In this document: one piece after another, positions 35,868 to 45,469 of the stretch
Numbering within the stretch: the first letter of the stretch is position 1
Layout: every line of letters begins with the position of its first letter
Source of the DNA: Pseudomarimonas sp964350895
GTDB lineage: Bacteria; Pseudomonadota; Gammaproteobacteria; Xanthomonadales; Xanthomonadaceae
Length of the DNA stretch: 64,000 nt
Direction: 5' to 3'
Assembly (NCBI GenBank): GCA_964350895.1
Contig: CAYGMG010000003.1
Coordinates: forward strand, 1-64,000
The notes under the pieces: model-generated
The model's input: the letters and a program-made list of their open reading frames with translations, nothing else
What the model was told of the DNA's origin: nothing
Database searches by the model: none
Translations under genes and position numbers: made by a program

Positions 35868-36250
35868 GTGGCAAGCAAGGCGATGCCGACAAGATGAGTG
35901 ACGCCGAACTGGCGATGTGGGGAGACCTTTCGGAGCAGACTGAAAAGCCTGCCACGGATGCCCCGGCCGCTGCCCGCCAGCCAGGCGCAGAGATGAACCT
36001 CGACGTGATCCTCGACATCCCGGTAACGGTGTCGCTGGAAGTCGGCCGGACACGCATGCCGATCCGCAACCTGCTGCAGCTCAACCAAGGCTCGGTAGTG
36101 GAACTGGAACGCGATGCCGGTGATCCGTTCGACGTCTATGTCAACGGCACGCTGATCGCCCATGGTGAGGTGGTGGTGGTCAACGACCGCTTCGGCATCC
36201 GCCTGACCGACGTGATCAGCCCATCTGAACGGGTCAAGCGACTCAAGTGA
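35864..36250 (+). CDS. fliN: FliN, switch protein
   Basis: 128 residues. The C-terminal SpoA-type domain DIPVTVSLEVGRTRMPIRNLL (split) with LNQGSVVELERDAGDPFDVYVNG and VVVNDRFGIRLTDVISPSER (key segments) is canonical. The N terminus has an acidic DKMSDAELAMWGDL stretch. FliN forms the base of the C-ring and docks FliH-FliI. Starts ATG 35864, overlapping the fliM stop. Confidence 0.97.
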   Translation: MSGKQGDADKMSDAELAMWGDLSEQTEKPATDAPAAARQPGAEMNLDVILDIPVTVSLEVGRTRMPIRNLLQLNQGSVVELERDAGDPFDVYVNGTLIAHGEVVVVNDRFGIRLTDVISPSERVKRLK

Positions 36251-36597
36251 CGCCCGTGGACGCCGCACCCGGCAGCGGTACCCTCGGCGCCCTGGGCGCC
36301 TCGCTGATCGCCCTGCTGCTGGTGGTGGCGCTGATCCTGGCGCTGGCCTGGCTGCTGCGCCGTCTGCCCGGCGGCGCGTTGCGTCCGCATCGCGATTTGC
36401 GCGTGGTCGCCCAGCTGGCGGTAGGCGTGCGCGAACGGGTGGTGGTGATCGCCGTGGGCGAGCGCCAGTACCTGCTCGGCGTGACGGCAGAATCGGTAAA
36501 CCTGCTGCAGCAGCTCGACCCTCCGCTGACCGATGCCCCGCCTGCCGATTTCCGCAGCCTGCTGCGCCGCGCCCGGCAACAGGCCGAGAATCCATGA
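36247..36597 (+). CDS. fliO: FliO, export-gate assembly factor
   Basis: 116 residues from GTG 36247. One membrane helix (LIALLLVVALILALAWLLRR), then a small cytoplasmic domain LRVVAQLAVGVRERVVVIAV with LLGVTAESVNLL, the FliO pattern. FliO helps assemble the FliP ring. Overlaps fliN and fliP by 4 bases. Confidence 0.92.
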   Translation: MTPVDAAPGSGTLGALGASLIALLLVVALILALAWLLRRLPGGALRPHRDLRVVAQLAVGVRERVVVIAVGERQYLLGVTAESVNLLQQLDPPLTDAPPADFRSLLRRARQQAENP

Positions 36598-37334
36598 TGC
36601 GTGCTCTGCTCATCCTCTGCGCGTTCGCTGGCCTGCTGCTGGCGCCTGCCGCTTTCGGCCAGGCACTGCCCGACGTGACCGTGGCCCGGGTCGGCAACCA
36701 GGACGTCAGCCTGTCGCTGCAGGTGCTCTTGGTGATGACCTTCATCACCCTGCTGCCGGCCGTCCTGCTCGGCATGACCGCATTCACCCGGATCATCATC
36801 GTACTGGCCCTGCTGCGCCAGGCATTGGGAACCGGTCAGACGCCGTCCAACCAGATCCTGCTCGGGCTGGCGCTATTCCTCACCGTGCTGGTCATGATGC
36901 CGGTCTTCGACGCCAGCTGGGAGGCCGGCATCGCGCCTTACCTTGACGGCACCCTGCCGGCGCGCGAGGCGTTCGACGCGGCGATCCAGCCGCTGCGCGC
37001 CTTCATGTTCGCCCAGGTCCGCGAGCGCGACCTGATGACCTTTGCCGGCCTCGCGGGAAGTGCCGGCTATGCCGGCCCGGAAGAAGTCCCGCTGCACGTG
37101 CTGGCCGCGTCCTTCCTGACTTCCGAGCTGCGCACCGCGTTCGAGATCGGCTTCCTGCTGTTCATCCCCTTCGTCATCATCGATCTGGTGGTCGCCAGCG
37201 TGCTGATGTCCCTGGGCATGATGATGATGTCGCCGATGCTGGTGTCGGCACCGTTCAAGATCCTGCTCTTCGTGCTGGTCGACGGCTGGATCCTGGTGGT
37301 CGGTTCGCTGGCCGGGAGCTTTGCCATCCCATGA
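36594..37334 (+). CDS. fliP: FliP, export-gate membrane protein
   Basis: 246 residues. An N-terminal signal peptide (ALLILCAFAGLLLAPAAFGQ) is expected for FliP. Membrane segments follow, with LLVMTFITLLPAVLLGMTAF, RIIIVLALLRQALGTGQTPS and MMMMSPMLVSAPFKILLFVL being highly conserved. FliP forms the core of the FliPQR pore. Overlaps fliO and fliQ by 4 bases. Confidence 0.97.
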   Translation: MMRALLILCAFAGLLLAPAAFGQALPDVTVARVGNQDVSLSLQVLLVMTFITLLPAVLLGMTAFTRIIIVLALLRQALGTGQTPSNQILLGLALFLTVLVMMPVFDASWEAGIAPYLDGTLPAREAFDAAIQPLRAFMFAQVRERDLMTFAGLAGSAGYAGPEEVPLHVLAASFLTSELRTAFEIGFLLFIPFVIIDLVVASVLMSLGMMMMSPMLVSAPFKILLFVLVDGWILVVGSLAGSFAIP

Positions 37335-37600
37335 CCCCGGACCAGGCCCTGACCGAATTGCGCGGCGCGCTGGAGACCGCCCTCATGGTGGGGCTGCCGA
37401 TGCTGCTGACCGTGCTGGTGATCGGCGTGGCGCTGGGTATCGTGCAGGCCGCCACCCAGATCAACGAGCCGACCATCGCCTTCGTGGCCAAGGCCGTGTC
37501 CCTGGCCTTGCTGCTGGCGGCCGCCGGCGCCTGGATGCTCGGCCGCCTCGTCGACTTCACCATCAACCTCTACCAGCGCATCCCGCAGCTGATCAGTTAG
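37331..37600 (+). CDS. fliQ: FliQ, export-gate membrane protein
   Basis: 89 residues, two membrane helices: LMVGLPMLLTVLVIGVALGI and AVSLALLLAAAGAWMLGRLV, joined by VQAATQINEPTIAFVAK, the FliQ signature. Four copies wrap the FliP-FliR core. It overlaps fliP by 4 bases. Confidence 0.97.
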   Translation: MTPDQALTELRGALETALMVGLPMLLTVLVIGVALGIVQAATQINEPTIAFVAKAVSLALLLAAAGAWMLGRLVDFTINLYQRIPQLIS

Positions 37601-37601
37601 C

Positions 37602-38393
37602 GTGGACGCCACCCCGGCCGTGCTGATCGATGGCGTGTGGCTCTTCGAGTACCTCGGAGCGGTGGTATGGACGGCGCTGCGGGTGGGCGGCTTCTTCATG
37701 GTCGCGCCGATCATCGGCACCCGGTCGTTGCCCATGCGCGCTCGGCTGCTCTTCGTCCTCGCCCTGTCGACGGTGTTCGCGCCCCTGGCCAATCCTCCGC
37801 CATTGCTGTCGCTCGATGCGGCCTCGGTGATTGCCCTGCTGACCGAGATCGCCATCGGCGTGGCGCTGGGCTTCGTCCTTCGCGTAGCGTTCGAGGCAGC
37901 CGCGGTCGCCGGTGAGATGGTCGCCCAGGGCATGGCCCTGGCCTTCGCCCAGCTTGCCGACCCGCTGCGTGGCGGCGCCACCTCGGGCGTGATCGGGATG
38001 TGGTTCTACATCGCTTTCGCCCTGCTGTTCTTCGCCTTTGACGGGCATCTGGCGATGATCGAGCTGATCGCCCAGAGCTACCGGGCGATGCCCATTGGCG
38101 CGCCGCTCAAGGATCCGGTCCAGCTGGCTTCCGGGGCGCCGCAGTTCTTCGCCCAGGCCCTGCTCACCGGCGTCAGCATCGCCCTGCCGCTGATGATGGC
38201 CATGATGGTGGTCAATCTCGCGTTTGGCGTGCTGGGACGAGCCGCGCCGGCGCTCAACCCGATCGCGGTGGGCCTGCCGGCGGCGCTGGCCTCGGGGATG
38301 CTGCTGATGGCCTTCCTGATCGCCGAGCTCAAGGAGCCGGCCCGAAGCCTGTTCGACGCGGCGTTTGCTGCGGCGCTGGACCTGACGAGGTAG
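37602..38393 (+). CDS. fliR: FliR, export-gate membrane protein
   Basis: 263 residues from GTG 37602, the usual FliR length. It has about six to seven hydrophobic helices, with RVGGFFMVAPIIGTRSLPMR and EIAIGVALGFVLRVAFEAAA (each a FliR landmark) and LGRAAPALNPIAVGLPAALA. FliR completes the FliP5FliQ4FliR1 gate. It follows the fliQ stop by 1 base. Confidence 0.96.
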   Translation: MDATPAVLIDGVWLFEYLGAVVWTALRVGGFFMVAPIIGTRSLPMRARLLFVLALSTVFAPLANPPPLLSLDAASVIALLTEIAIGVALGFVLRVAFEAAAVAGEMVAQGMALAFAQLADPLRGGATSGVIGMWFYIAFALLFFAFDGHLAMIELIAQSYRAMPIGAPLKDPVQLASGAPQFFAQALLTGVSIALPLMMAMMVVNLAFGVLGRAAPALNPIAVGLPAALASGMLLMAFLIAELKEPARSLFDAAFAAALDLTR

Positions 38394-38397
38394 CGCC

Positions 38398-39525
38398 GTG
38401 GCCGAAGCCAACGACGGTCAGGAAAAGACCGAACAACCCACCGAAAAGCGCCTGCGCGACTCCCGCGAGCAGGGCCAGGTGCCGCGCTCGCGCGAGCTGG
38501 CGACCGCCCTGGTGTTCGGCTCCGGCGTGCTGGTGCTGATGTTTCTGGGCGGCGGCATCGGCACCCGGGTGGCCGCTTGGCTGGCCGCGGCGCTGGGTAG
38601 CGTTGGCACCCGAGTCGGTGACCCCCGGCTGCTGCCTGGCCAGTTCTTCGACCTGCTCGGCTCCCTGCTGCTGATCGCCCTGCCGGTGGCGATAGCCGCG
38701 CTGGTTGCCTCGCTGCTCGCGCCAAGTCTGCTGGGTGGATTCAACTGGAGCAACAAGGCCCTGGTGCCGGACTTCAGCAAGATGGACCCGATCAAGGGCC
38801 TCAAGCGCATCTACGGCCGCGAGGGGCTTGCCGAGTTTGTCCGCTCGTTGCTCCGCGTGGCCGTGATCGGCGGCTTTGCGACCTATGCCATCGTCGGCAT
38901 CGCGCCAGGCCTGCTCAGCCTGATGCACCAGCCGCTGCAGACCGCGCTCGGGCAAGGGTTCTCGATGGCCCTGCAGATCCTCATCGCGATGGCCGTCGGC
39001 CTGTTCCTGATCGCGCTCGGGGATGCCCCCTACCAGCTCTGGAGCAACCGCCAGAAGCTGCTGATGTCGCGCCAGGAGTTGCGCGACGAGATGAAGGAGT
39101 CGGAAGGCAGCCCGGAGCTCAAGGGCAAGGTCCGCCGGCTGCAGCAGGAGATGTCGCAGCGGCGAATGATGGAGGACGTTCCCAGCGCCGATGCGATCGT
39201 CGTCAACCCCACCCACTACGCGATCGCCATTCGCTACGACGCCATGCAGATGCGTGCCCCGCTGGTGGTGGCCAAGGGCGTCGATCTGGTCGCCCAGACG
39301 ATCCGCAGCGTCGGCGAGCATCACCGCGTGCCGATCATCAGCAGCCCGGCGCTGGCACGCAGCTTGTATGCACAGGTTCAGATCGGACGGGAAATCCCAG
39401 TAGACCTGTATGCAGCCGTGGCCCAAGTCCTCACCTACGTGCACCAGCTACGCCAGTGGCGACGCCATGGCGGGCGCTATCCGGAACTGCCGCCGATCAC
39501 TCTCTCCGACCCACCCGAAAGGTAG
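38398..39525 (+). CDS. flhB: FlhB, export substrate-specificity switch
   Basis: 375 residues from GTG 38398. N-terminal EKTEQPTEKRLRDSREQGQV, then four membrane helices. The cytoplasmic domain has the autocleavage site NPTH in VVNPTHYAIAIRYD and the conserved RMMEDVPSADAIV. Self-cleavage between Asn and Pro lets FliK switch export from hook to filament substrates. Follows fliR by 4 bases. Confidence 0.97.
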   Translation: MAEANDGQEKTEQPTEKRLRDSREQGQVPRSRELATALVFGSGVLVLMFLGGGIGTRVAAWLAAALGSVGTRVGDPRLLPGQFFDLLGSLLLIALPVAIAALVASLLAPSLLGGFNWSNKALVPDFSKMDPIKGLKRIYGREGLAEFVRSLLRVAVIGGFATYAIVGIAPGLLSLMHQPLQTALGQGFSMALQILIAMAVGLFLIALGDAPYQLWSNRQKLLMSRQELRDEMKESEGSPELKGKVRRLQQEMSQRRMMEDVPSADAIVVNPTHYAIAIRYDAMQMRAPLVVAKGVDLVAQTIRSVGEHHRVPIISSPALARSLYAQVQIGREIPVDLYAAVAQVLTYVHQLRQWRRHGGRYPELPPITLSDPPER

Positions 39526-39528
39526 GCC

Positions 39529-41598
39529 ATGTCGGCGCAAATGACGGTTTTGCAGCGCGGCGGCGTCGCCCTGCGCCAAGGGATTGGCGCGCCCTTGTTG
39601 CTGCTGGCACTGCTGGCCATGGTGGTGCTGCCCCTGCCCACCCCGCTGCTCGACGCGCTGTTCACTTTCAATATCGCGCTGTCCCTGGTGGTGGTGCTGG
39701 CGGTGGTCTACGTCAGCCGGCCCCTGGACTTCAGCATCTTCCCTACCGTGCTGCTGATCACCACCCTGCTCCGCCTGGCACTCAACGTGGCCTCGACCCG
39801 CGTGGTCCTGCTCAACGGACACCAGGGCACCGATGCGGCCGGACAGGTCATCGAGGCTTTCGGCGAGTTCGTGATCGGCGGCAACTATGCGGTAGGCCTG
39901 GTGGTTTTCGCCATCCTGACGATCATCAACTTCGTGGTGATCACCAAGGGTGCCGGGCGCATCTCCGAGGTGTCGGCCCGCTTTACCCTGGATGCCCTGC
40001 CCGGCAAGCAGATGGCCATCGATGCCGACCTCAACGCCGGCCTGCTGTCGCGCGACGAGGCCAAGGCGCGGCGCGACGAGGTGCGTGAGGAGGCCGACTT
40101 CTACGGCTCGATGGACGGCGCCTCGAAGTTCGTCCGCGGTGACGCCATCGCCGGCCTGCTGATCCTGTTCATCAACCTGATCGGCGGCCTGCTGATCGGC
40201 ATGCTGCAGCACGACCTCAGCCTCGGCGAAGCAGCACGCGTCTATGCATTGCTGACCATCGGCGACGGTCTCGTGGCGCAGATCCCGGCGCTGTTGATCG
40301 CCACCGCGGTAGCGATGCTGGTGACCCGCATCTCGCGCTCCCAGGACATGGCGCAAACCCTGTTCAAGCAGATGCTCGGCCAGGAGCGTGCGCTGGCAGT
40401 GGCGGCCGGCGTGATGCTGATCATCGGGGTGATCCCGGGCATGCCCAACGTGCCCTTCCTGCTGCTTGGCGCCGCGCTGGCCTACGCCGCCTGGTCGCTG
40501 CACAGGCGCCGCGAGCAGGCCCGCGTGGCCGCCGAGGCGCCAGCCCCATCGACCACGCCGCCGCCGCTTCCCGAGCTCAGCTGGGACGATCTCGCGCCGG
40601 TCGACCCGCTGGCGATCGAGGTCGGCTATCGGCTGGTGCCCCTGGTCGAGCGCAAGCACGGCGGCGAACTGCTGGCGCGGATCAAGGGCATCCGCAAGAA
40701 ACTCACCCAGGACCTGGGCTTTCTGGTGCCACCGGTGCATATCCGCGACAACCTGGAGCTGGCGCCCTCGAACTACCGGCTGCTGGTGCACGGCGTGCCA
40801 CTCGCCCAGGGCGAGGTGCACCCGGATCGCGAGATGGCCCTGGATCCGGGACGGGTTTTTGGCAAGGTCGAAGGCATCCACGCCAAGGATCCAGCGTTCG
40901 GACTGGATGCGGTGTGGATCACCCCGACCCAGCGCGGCGAGGCCGAGTCGCTGGGCTACACCGTGGTCGACCCGGCCACGGTGATCGCCACGCATCTCTC
41001 GCATCTGGTCCGCGAGCATGCCCACGAGCTGCTCGGCCATGAGGAAGTGCAGCAGCTGCTGGCAACGCTTGGCCGCAACGCCCCTAAGCTGGTCGAGGAA
41101 CTGACCCCGCGCGCCCTGCCCCAGGCAGTGATCGCCCGCGTGTTGCAGAACCTGCTAGCCGAGCGGGTGCCGATTCGCCAGTTCAAGCGGATTGCCGAAA
41201 CCCTGGTCGAGGAGGCGCCCAAGTCGCAGGATCCGGCCGACCTGACCGCCGCCACCCGCGCTGCGCTGGGCCGCTTCATCGTCCAGGAAATCGGCGGCAT
41301 GGCGGCCGAACTTCCGGTCTACACGCTGGCGCCGCAGCTGGAACGGGTCTTGCAGGATTCCGTTTCAGGCAATGCGTCGGCTCTCGAACCCGGACTCGCC
41401 GACCGCCTCACCCAGAGCCTGGGCGACGTGGTCAAGCGACAGGAAGCGCTCGGCGAACCCACGGTCTTGCTGGTCCCGGGTGCGGTCCGGGCAGTGCTGT
41501 CGCGACTGGTGCGGCACAGCGTCCCGCAGCTGTGGGTGCTGGCTTACCACGAGATCCCGGACGACAAGCGGATAAAGCTGATCGGCTCGGTGGGATGA
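39529..41598 (+). CDS. flhA: FlhA, export-gate ion channel and docking ring
   Basis: 689 residues. About eight N-terminal membrane helices with the FHIPEP-family motif RLALNVASTRVVLLNGHQGT and KGAGRISEVSARFTLDALPG plus KQMAIDADLNAGL. The large cytoplasmic domain from about residue 340 forms the nonameric docking ring for chaperone-substrate complexes. It lies 3 bases after flhB and 20 bases before flhF. Confidence 0.97.
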   Translation: MSAQMTVLQRGGVALRQGIGAPLLLLALLAMVVLPLPTPLLDALFTFNIALSLVVVLAVVYVSRPLDFSIFPTVLLITTLLRLALNVASTRVVLLNGHQGTDAAGQVIEAFGEFVIGGNYAVGLVVFAILTIINFVVITKGAGRISEVSARFTLDALPGKQMAIDADLNAGLLSRDEAKARRDEVREEADFYGSMDGASKFVRGDAIAGLLILFINLIGGLLIGMLQHDLSLGEAARVYALLTIGDGLVAQIPALLIATAVAMLVTRISRSQDMAQTLFKQMLGQERALAVAAGVMLIIGVIPGMPNVPFLLLGAALAYAAWSLHRRREQARVAAEAPAPSTTPPPLPELSWDDLAPVDPLAIEVGYRLVPLVERKHGGELLARIKGIRKKLTQDLGFLVPPVHIRDNLELAPSNYRLLVHGVPLAQGEVHPDREMALDPGRVFGKVEGIHAKDPAFGLDAVWITPTQRGEAESLGYTVVDPATVIATHLSHLVREHAHELLGHEEVQQLLATLGRNAPKLVEELTPRALPQAVIARVLQNLLAERVPIRQFKRIAETLVEEAPKSQDPADLTAATRAALGRFIVQEIGGMAAELPVYTLAPQLERVLQDSVSGNASALEPGLADRLTQSLGDVVKRQEALGEPTVLLVPGAVRAVLSRLVRHSVPQLWVLAYHEIPDDKRIKLIGSVG

Positions 41599-41618
41599 CA
41601 CGTTAAGAGGATGCAAGT

Positions 41619-42842
41619 ATGAGGATCAAGCGATTTGTCGCCCCGGACATGCGGACTGCCCTGCGCATGGTGCGCGACGACCAGGGTCCGGATGCGGTGA
41701 TCCTGTCCAGCCAAAAGCTCGAACAGGGAGGTTTTGAGGTGGTTGCCGCGACCGACTACGACGAGGCTTTGGCTCGGCATACCTTGCTGGCCGACCAGCT
41801 GCCGGAGCGGGCGCTATCCACCCAGGTAGACCCAGCGGTCGCCAGCGCCGAACGGCGCAGCGTGACCGCACTCAAGGCGGCCAGCACGCCAGCGCCCACG
41901 CAGCCGGCCCGCGAGTCGCTGGAGCGAGCCTGGGAGGAACATCCCTCGATGCACTCCCTGCGTCGCGAGCTGAGCAGCATGCGCGAACTGCTCGAGCGCC
42001 AGGCCAGCCGCTTCGCCGAGGAGCGCCTGCGCGCGGTGGGGCCGCGAGCGACCGTGCTCGACGAACTGACCTCGTTCGGGTTCGACGCCGAGCTGGCGCG
42101 TTCGATTGCCACTGCAGTACCGGCAGATGCCGACACCGCCCGCGCCCGCGGCATCATGCTCGGGCTGATCGCCAAATCCTTGGTCGTCACCCGCAAGGAG
42201 CCGATCGAGGCCGGCGGCGTGATCGCCCTGGTCGGGCCCACCGGTGTTGGCAAGACCACCAGCATCGCCAAGCTGGCGGCGCGCTACTCTGCCGCGCATG
42301 GTCCCCGAGACGTTGCCCTGGTTACCACCGACGTGCATCGCTGCGGCGGGCGCGAGCAGCTTGCCACCTTCGGTCGGATGCTCGGCATGCCGGTTACCGA
42401 GATCCATCGCGAAGAGGCCCTGGCGCCGGCGCTGGATCGGCTCGCCGACTATCGCCTGGTATTGATCGACACGCCGGGCTTTGGCCAGCGCGACCGTGGG
42501 CTTTCCACCCAGCTGCACTGGCTGCGGGCGGCGGGTCGGGTGCGCTGCTTCCTGACCCTGCCGGCCAATGCGCAGGGGCCTGACCTCGACGAAGTGGTAC
42601 GCCGGTTTCGCGGCGCCGAGCCGGAAGGCTGCATACTGACCAAGGTCGATGAGACCGGCTGCCTGGGATCGGCACTCTCGGTATTGATCCGCCACCGCTT
42701 GCCGGTAGCCTATGTGACCGACGGGCAGCGCGTGCCCGAAGACATCCAGCGCGCCGAAGCACACCGCCTCGTGCTGCGGCTGGGAGAACTCAAGCGGGCT
42801 GCCAGTGCCGCCGACACCAAGGAGAGCGCCGATGCCGCATGA
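41619..42842 (+). CDS. flhF: FlhF, SRP-type GTPase placing the polar flagellum
   Basis: 407 residues. N-terminal KRFVAPDMRTALRMVRDDQG is FlhF-specific. Residues about 190-390 are the SRP-GTPase NG domain with G1 GPTGVGKTTSIAKLAARY and a TTDVHRCGGREQL motif and DTPGFGQRD (G3). FlhF sets the polar location of FliF assembly and works with FlhG. It overlaps flhG by 11 bases, supporting co-translation. Confidence 0.95.
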   Translation: MRIKRFVAPDMRTALRMVRDDQGPDAVILSSQKLEQGGFEVVAATDYDEALARHTLLADQLPERALSTQVDPAVASAERRSVTALKAASTPAPTQPARESLERAWEEHPSMHSLRRELSSMRELLERQASRFAEERLRAVGPRATVLDELTSFGFDAELARSIATAVPADADTARARGIMLGLIAKSLVVTRKEPIEAGGVIALVGPTGVGKTTSIAKLAARYSAAHGPRDVALVTTDVHRCGGREQLATFGRMLGMPVTEIHREEALAPALDRLADYRLVLIDTPGFGQRDRGLSTQLHWLRAAGRVRCFLTLPANAQGPDLDEVVRRFRGAEPEGCILTKVDETGCLGSALSVLIRHRLPVAYVTDGQRVPEDIQRAEAHRLVLRLGELKRAASAADTKESADAA

Positions 42843-43710
42843 CCCCTCCGCCCCGACCGCCAGCGGTCCGCGGGCCGCGCCCGCCGCCACGGCGCGCGCC
42901 GTGCGCACCATCGCCGTCACCGGCGGCAAGGGCGGCGTCGGCAAGACCAGCGTCTCGGTCAATCTGGCGCTGGCACTGGCAGACAGCGGACACCGGGCGC
43001 TGCTGTTGGATACCGACCTTGGCCTTGCCAATGTCGATGTCCTGCTTGGCCTTGCGCCCAAGTTCACCCTGGCCGACGTCGTCGCCGGGCGCTGCAGCAT
43101 CGAAGAGACCGTGCTCACCGGGCCCAAGGGCTTGCTGGTGGTGCCGGCGGCTTCGGGCAAGCGGCACATGACCGAGCTCTCGCCGGCCGAACACATCGGT
43201 TTGATCCGCGCCTTCTCGGACATGGACCGCCCGCTCGACACCATGGTCATCGACACCGCGGCCGGGCTTGGCGAGAGCGTGCTGGCCTTTTCCCAGGCCG
43301 CGCACGAGGTGCTGGTGGTGGTCTGCAACGAACCGGCCTCGATCACCGATGCCTATGCCCTGATCAAGGTGCTCTCGCGCGAGCGCGGCGTCGCCCGGAT
43401 GCACATTCTTGCCAACATGACGCGCAGCGCAGGCGAAGGCCGCGAACTGTTCGACAAGCTGTCGCGGGTCACCGACAAGTTCCTTGACGTGCATCTCAAT
43501 TTTCTCGGCGCAATCCCCTACGACGAGTGGATGCGACGTGCGATCCAGCGCCAGCAAGCCGTGCTGCAGGCCTTTCCGGCCAGCGCGGCGTCGCTGGCGT
43601 TCCGCGCGCTGGCGCAAAAGATCGACAAGTGGCAAGCTCCGGCCATGCCAAGAGGAAATGTAGAGTTCTTCGTAGAACGGATGATTCCCGGAGCAGGTGC
43701 GGCGGCGTGA
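42832..43710 (+). CDS. flhG: FlhG/FleN, MinD-type ATPase limiting flagellar number
   Basis: 292 residues. Deviant Walker A GGKGGVGKTSVSVNLALALA, then LLDTDLGLANVDVLLGLAP and IDTAAGLGESVLAF are ParA/MinD-type. The start is ATG 42832. In Pseudomonas the protein binds FleQ and represses its activity, keeping one flagellum per pole. A role here is inferred from family and its place between flhF and fliA. Confidence 0.95.
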   Translation: MPHDPSAPTASGPRAAPAATARAVRTIAVTGGKGGVGKTSVSVNLALALADSGHRALLLDTDLGLANVDVLLGLAPKFTLADVVAGRCSIEETVLTGPKGLLVVPAASGKRHMTELSPAEHIGLIRAFSDMDRPLDTMVIDTAAGLGESVLAFSQAAHEVLVVVCNEPASITDAYALIKVLSRERGVARMHILANMTRSAGEGRELFDKLSRVTDKFLDVHLNFLGAIPYDEWMRRAIQRQQAVLQAFPASAASLAFRALAQKIDKWQAPAMPRGNVEFFVERMIPGAGAAA

Positions 43711-43713
43711 TTG

Positions 43714-44448
43714 ATGGCAGCTCCCTCGGCCTACCGCGAAGCGGCGCGCACCAGCACCAGTGACCAGGTCGCGCGGCACGCCGATCTCGTCCGGCGCATC
43801 GCCCATCACCTTGCCGCGCGGCTGCCGCCGAACGTCGAAGTCGACGACCTGATCCAGGCCGGCATGGTCGGCCTGATCGAGGCTGCACGCCAGTTCGACC
43901 ACAACGCCGGCGCCTCGTTCGAGACCTATGCTTCGATCCGTATCCGCGGCGCGATGATCGACGAGATCCGTCGCGGTGACTGGGTGCCGCGCTCGGTGCA
44001 CCGTCGGGTCCGTGAAGCTGCTGAGGCCACCCGCCAGATTGAGCAACGCGAAGGACGCGCTGCCAACACCGCAGAAGTCGCCAAGGCGCTGGGCATCAGC
44101 CTGGACGAATACGGCAAGCTGATGGAGGGCGCCATTCGCGGCCATCTGTTCAGCCTTGAGGAAGACGCCGAGCTGCACGGTGACGCGAGAGTCGCCCAGA
44201 CCGCGCCTGCACCCCAGGTTGGCCTGGAGTCGCAGCAGTTCCAGCAGGAGCTGGCCCGCGCCATCGAAGGGCTGCCGGAGCGCGAACAGCTGATCCTTTC
44301 GCTTTACTATGAGCAGGAACTCAACCTGCGGGAGATCGGTGCCGTCCTTGGCATCACCGAATCCCGCGTCTGCCAGGTCCACGGCCAGGCCATGGTGCGT
44401 CTGCGCGCCAGGCTCCGTGACTGGAGCGGAACCGAACCCTCCCTTTGA
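43714..44448 (+). CDS. fliA: FliA, sigma-28 factor
   Basis: 244 residues. Sigma region 2 is ADLVRRIAHHLAARLPPNVE with DDLIQAGMVGLIEAARQFD (key segments), region 3 SVHRRVREAAEATRQIEQRE, and region 4 has LPEREQLILSLYYEQELNLR and IGAVLGITESRVCQVHGQAM (helix-turn-helix). FliA reads the TAAAG/GCCGATAA promoters mapped here and is held by FlgM. ATG 43714 lies 3 bases after the flhG stop; TTG 43711 is in frame but less likely. Confidence 0.96.
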   Translation: MAAPSAYREAARTSTSDQVARHADLVRRIAHHLAARLPPNVEVDDLIQAGMVGLIEAARQFDHNAGASFETYASIRIRGAMIDEIRRGDWVPRSVHRRVREAAEATRQIEQREGRAANTAEVAKALGISLDEYGKLMEGAIRGHLFSLEEDAELHGDARVAQTAPAPQVGLESQQFQQELARAIEGLPEREQLILSLYYEQELNLREIGAVLGITESRVCQVHGQAMVRLRARLRDWSGTEPSL

Positions 44449-44471
44449 ATTCGATTGCCGGAGTCCTCCTC

Positions 44472-44861
44472 GTGAACAAGAACATGCGCATCCTGATCGT
44501 CGACGACTTCTCGACCATGCGGCGGATCGTCAAGAACCTGCTCAACGATCTTGGCTTCACCAACACAGCCGAGGCCGAAGACGGCAATGCAGCGCTTGCC
44601 GCACTGCGCGCCAGCAAGTTCGACTTCGTGGTCACCGACTGGAACATGCCGGGCATGACCGGCATCGAGCTGCTCCGGGAAATCCGCGCCGACGGCAACC
44701 TGTCCAAGATGCCGGTCCTGATGGTCACCGCCGAAGCGAAGCGCGAGCAGATCATCGAAGCCGCCCAGGCCGGGGTCAACGGCTACATCATCAAGCCGTT
44801 CACCGCGGCCACGCTGCAGGAAAAGCTCGCCAAGATCTTCGAGCGGCTGGAGGCGGCATGA
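44472..44861 (+). CDS. cheY: CheY, motor-binding response regulator (system 1)
   Basis: 129 residues from GTG 44472, giving MNKNMRILIVDDFSTMRRIV, the standard CheY N terminus; GGAG lies 8-9 bases upstream. The phospho-acceptor is Asp about 56 in VVTDWNMPG; Thr in VTAEAKRE and Lys in YIIKPFTA complete the active site. It binds FliM when phosphorylated by CheA. Its stop overlaps the cheZ start. Confidence 0.96.
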   Translation: MNKNMRILIVDDFSTMRRIVKNLLNDLGFTNTAEAEDGNAALAALRASKFDFVVTDWNMPGMTGIELLREIRADGNLSKMPVLMVTAEAKREQIIEAAQAGVNGYIIKPFTAATLQEKLAKIFERLEAA

Positions 44862-45454
44862 GCAATCCCGCGGGACGGGAAGAGCTCATCGCGCGGCTGC
44901 ACGCCGCGCTCGAAGCCTTGGAGGCGAACGACGAGGCGGGCTTCAAGGCATCGATCAACGCGATCGCCGAGCTGCGCACCAGCCCGGTGATCCAGGCGCT
45001 GGCGCGGCTGGCGCGCGAGCTGGGCGAAACCCTCGGCTCGCTGAACGTCGCCGACCCTCTGTTCGCCGAGCTTCCCGACGCCAGCGCGCGGCTGCAGCAC
45101 GTGGTCAAGATGACCGAAGAAGCCACCCACACCACCCTGGACCTGGTCGAGCAGTCACGCGAACTGCTGGCAGGGATTCCTGCCGAGGCCGGCGGCGAAG
45201 CGCTGGCGGCGGTGCGCAAGAACCTGTCCGACGTCGCCCTTGCGCAGTCCTACCAGGACCTTACCGGGCAGATCATCAAGCGTGTGGTCGGCGTGGTCGA
45301 TCGCGTCTATGACACCGTCGCCGCGTTCGGTATCGACGTGCGCGCCGAGCAGCGCAAGGACAGCAATCTCGCCGGCCCGGCGGTCAAGGGCGTCGACACC
45401 CATGCCGTCTCGCAGGGTGATGCCGATGACCTGCTATCGCAGCTCGACCTGTAG
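44858..45454 (+). CDS. cheZ: CheZ, CheY-P phosphatase
   Basis: 198 residues, mainly a long helical hairpin. The catalytic segment SYQDLTGQIIKRVVGVV carries the Asp and Gln used in CheY dephosphorylation. The C terminus GDADDLLSQLDL is the CheY-binding peptide. Presence of CheZ marks the first chemotaxis set as the F6 class common in gammaproteobacteria. Overlaps cheY by 4 bases. Confidence 0.95.
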   Translation: MSNPAGREELIARLHAALEALEANDEAGFKASINAIAELRTSPVIQALARLARELGETLGSLNVADPLFAELPDASARLQHVVKMTEEATHTTLDLVEQSRELLAGIPAEAGGEALAAVRKNLSDVALAQSYQDLTGQIIKRVVGVVDRVYDTVAAFGIDVRAEQRKDSNLAGPAVKGVDTHAVSQGDADDLLSQLDL

Positions 45455-45469
45455 CCGGACGACGCGCGC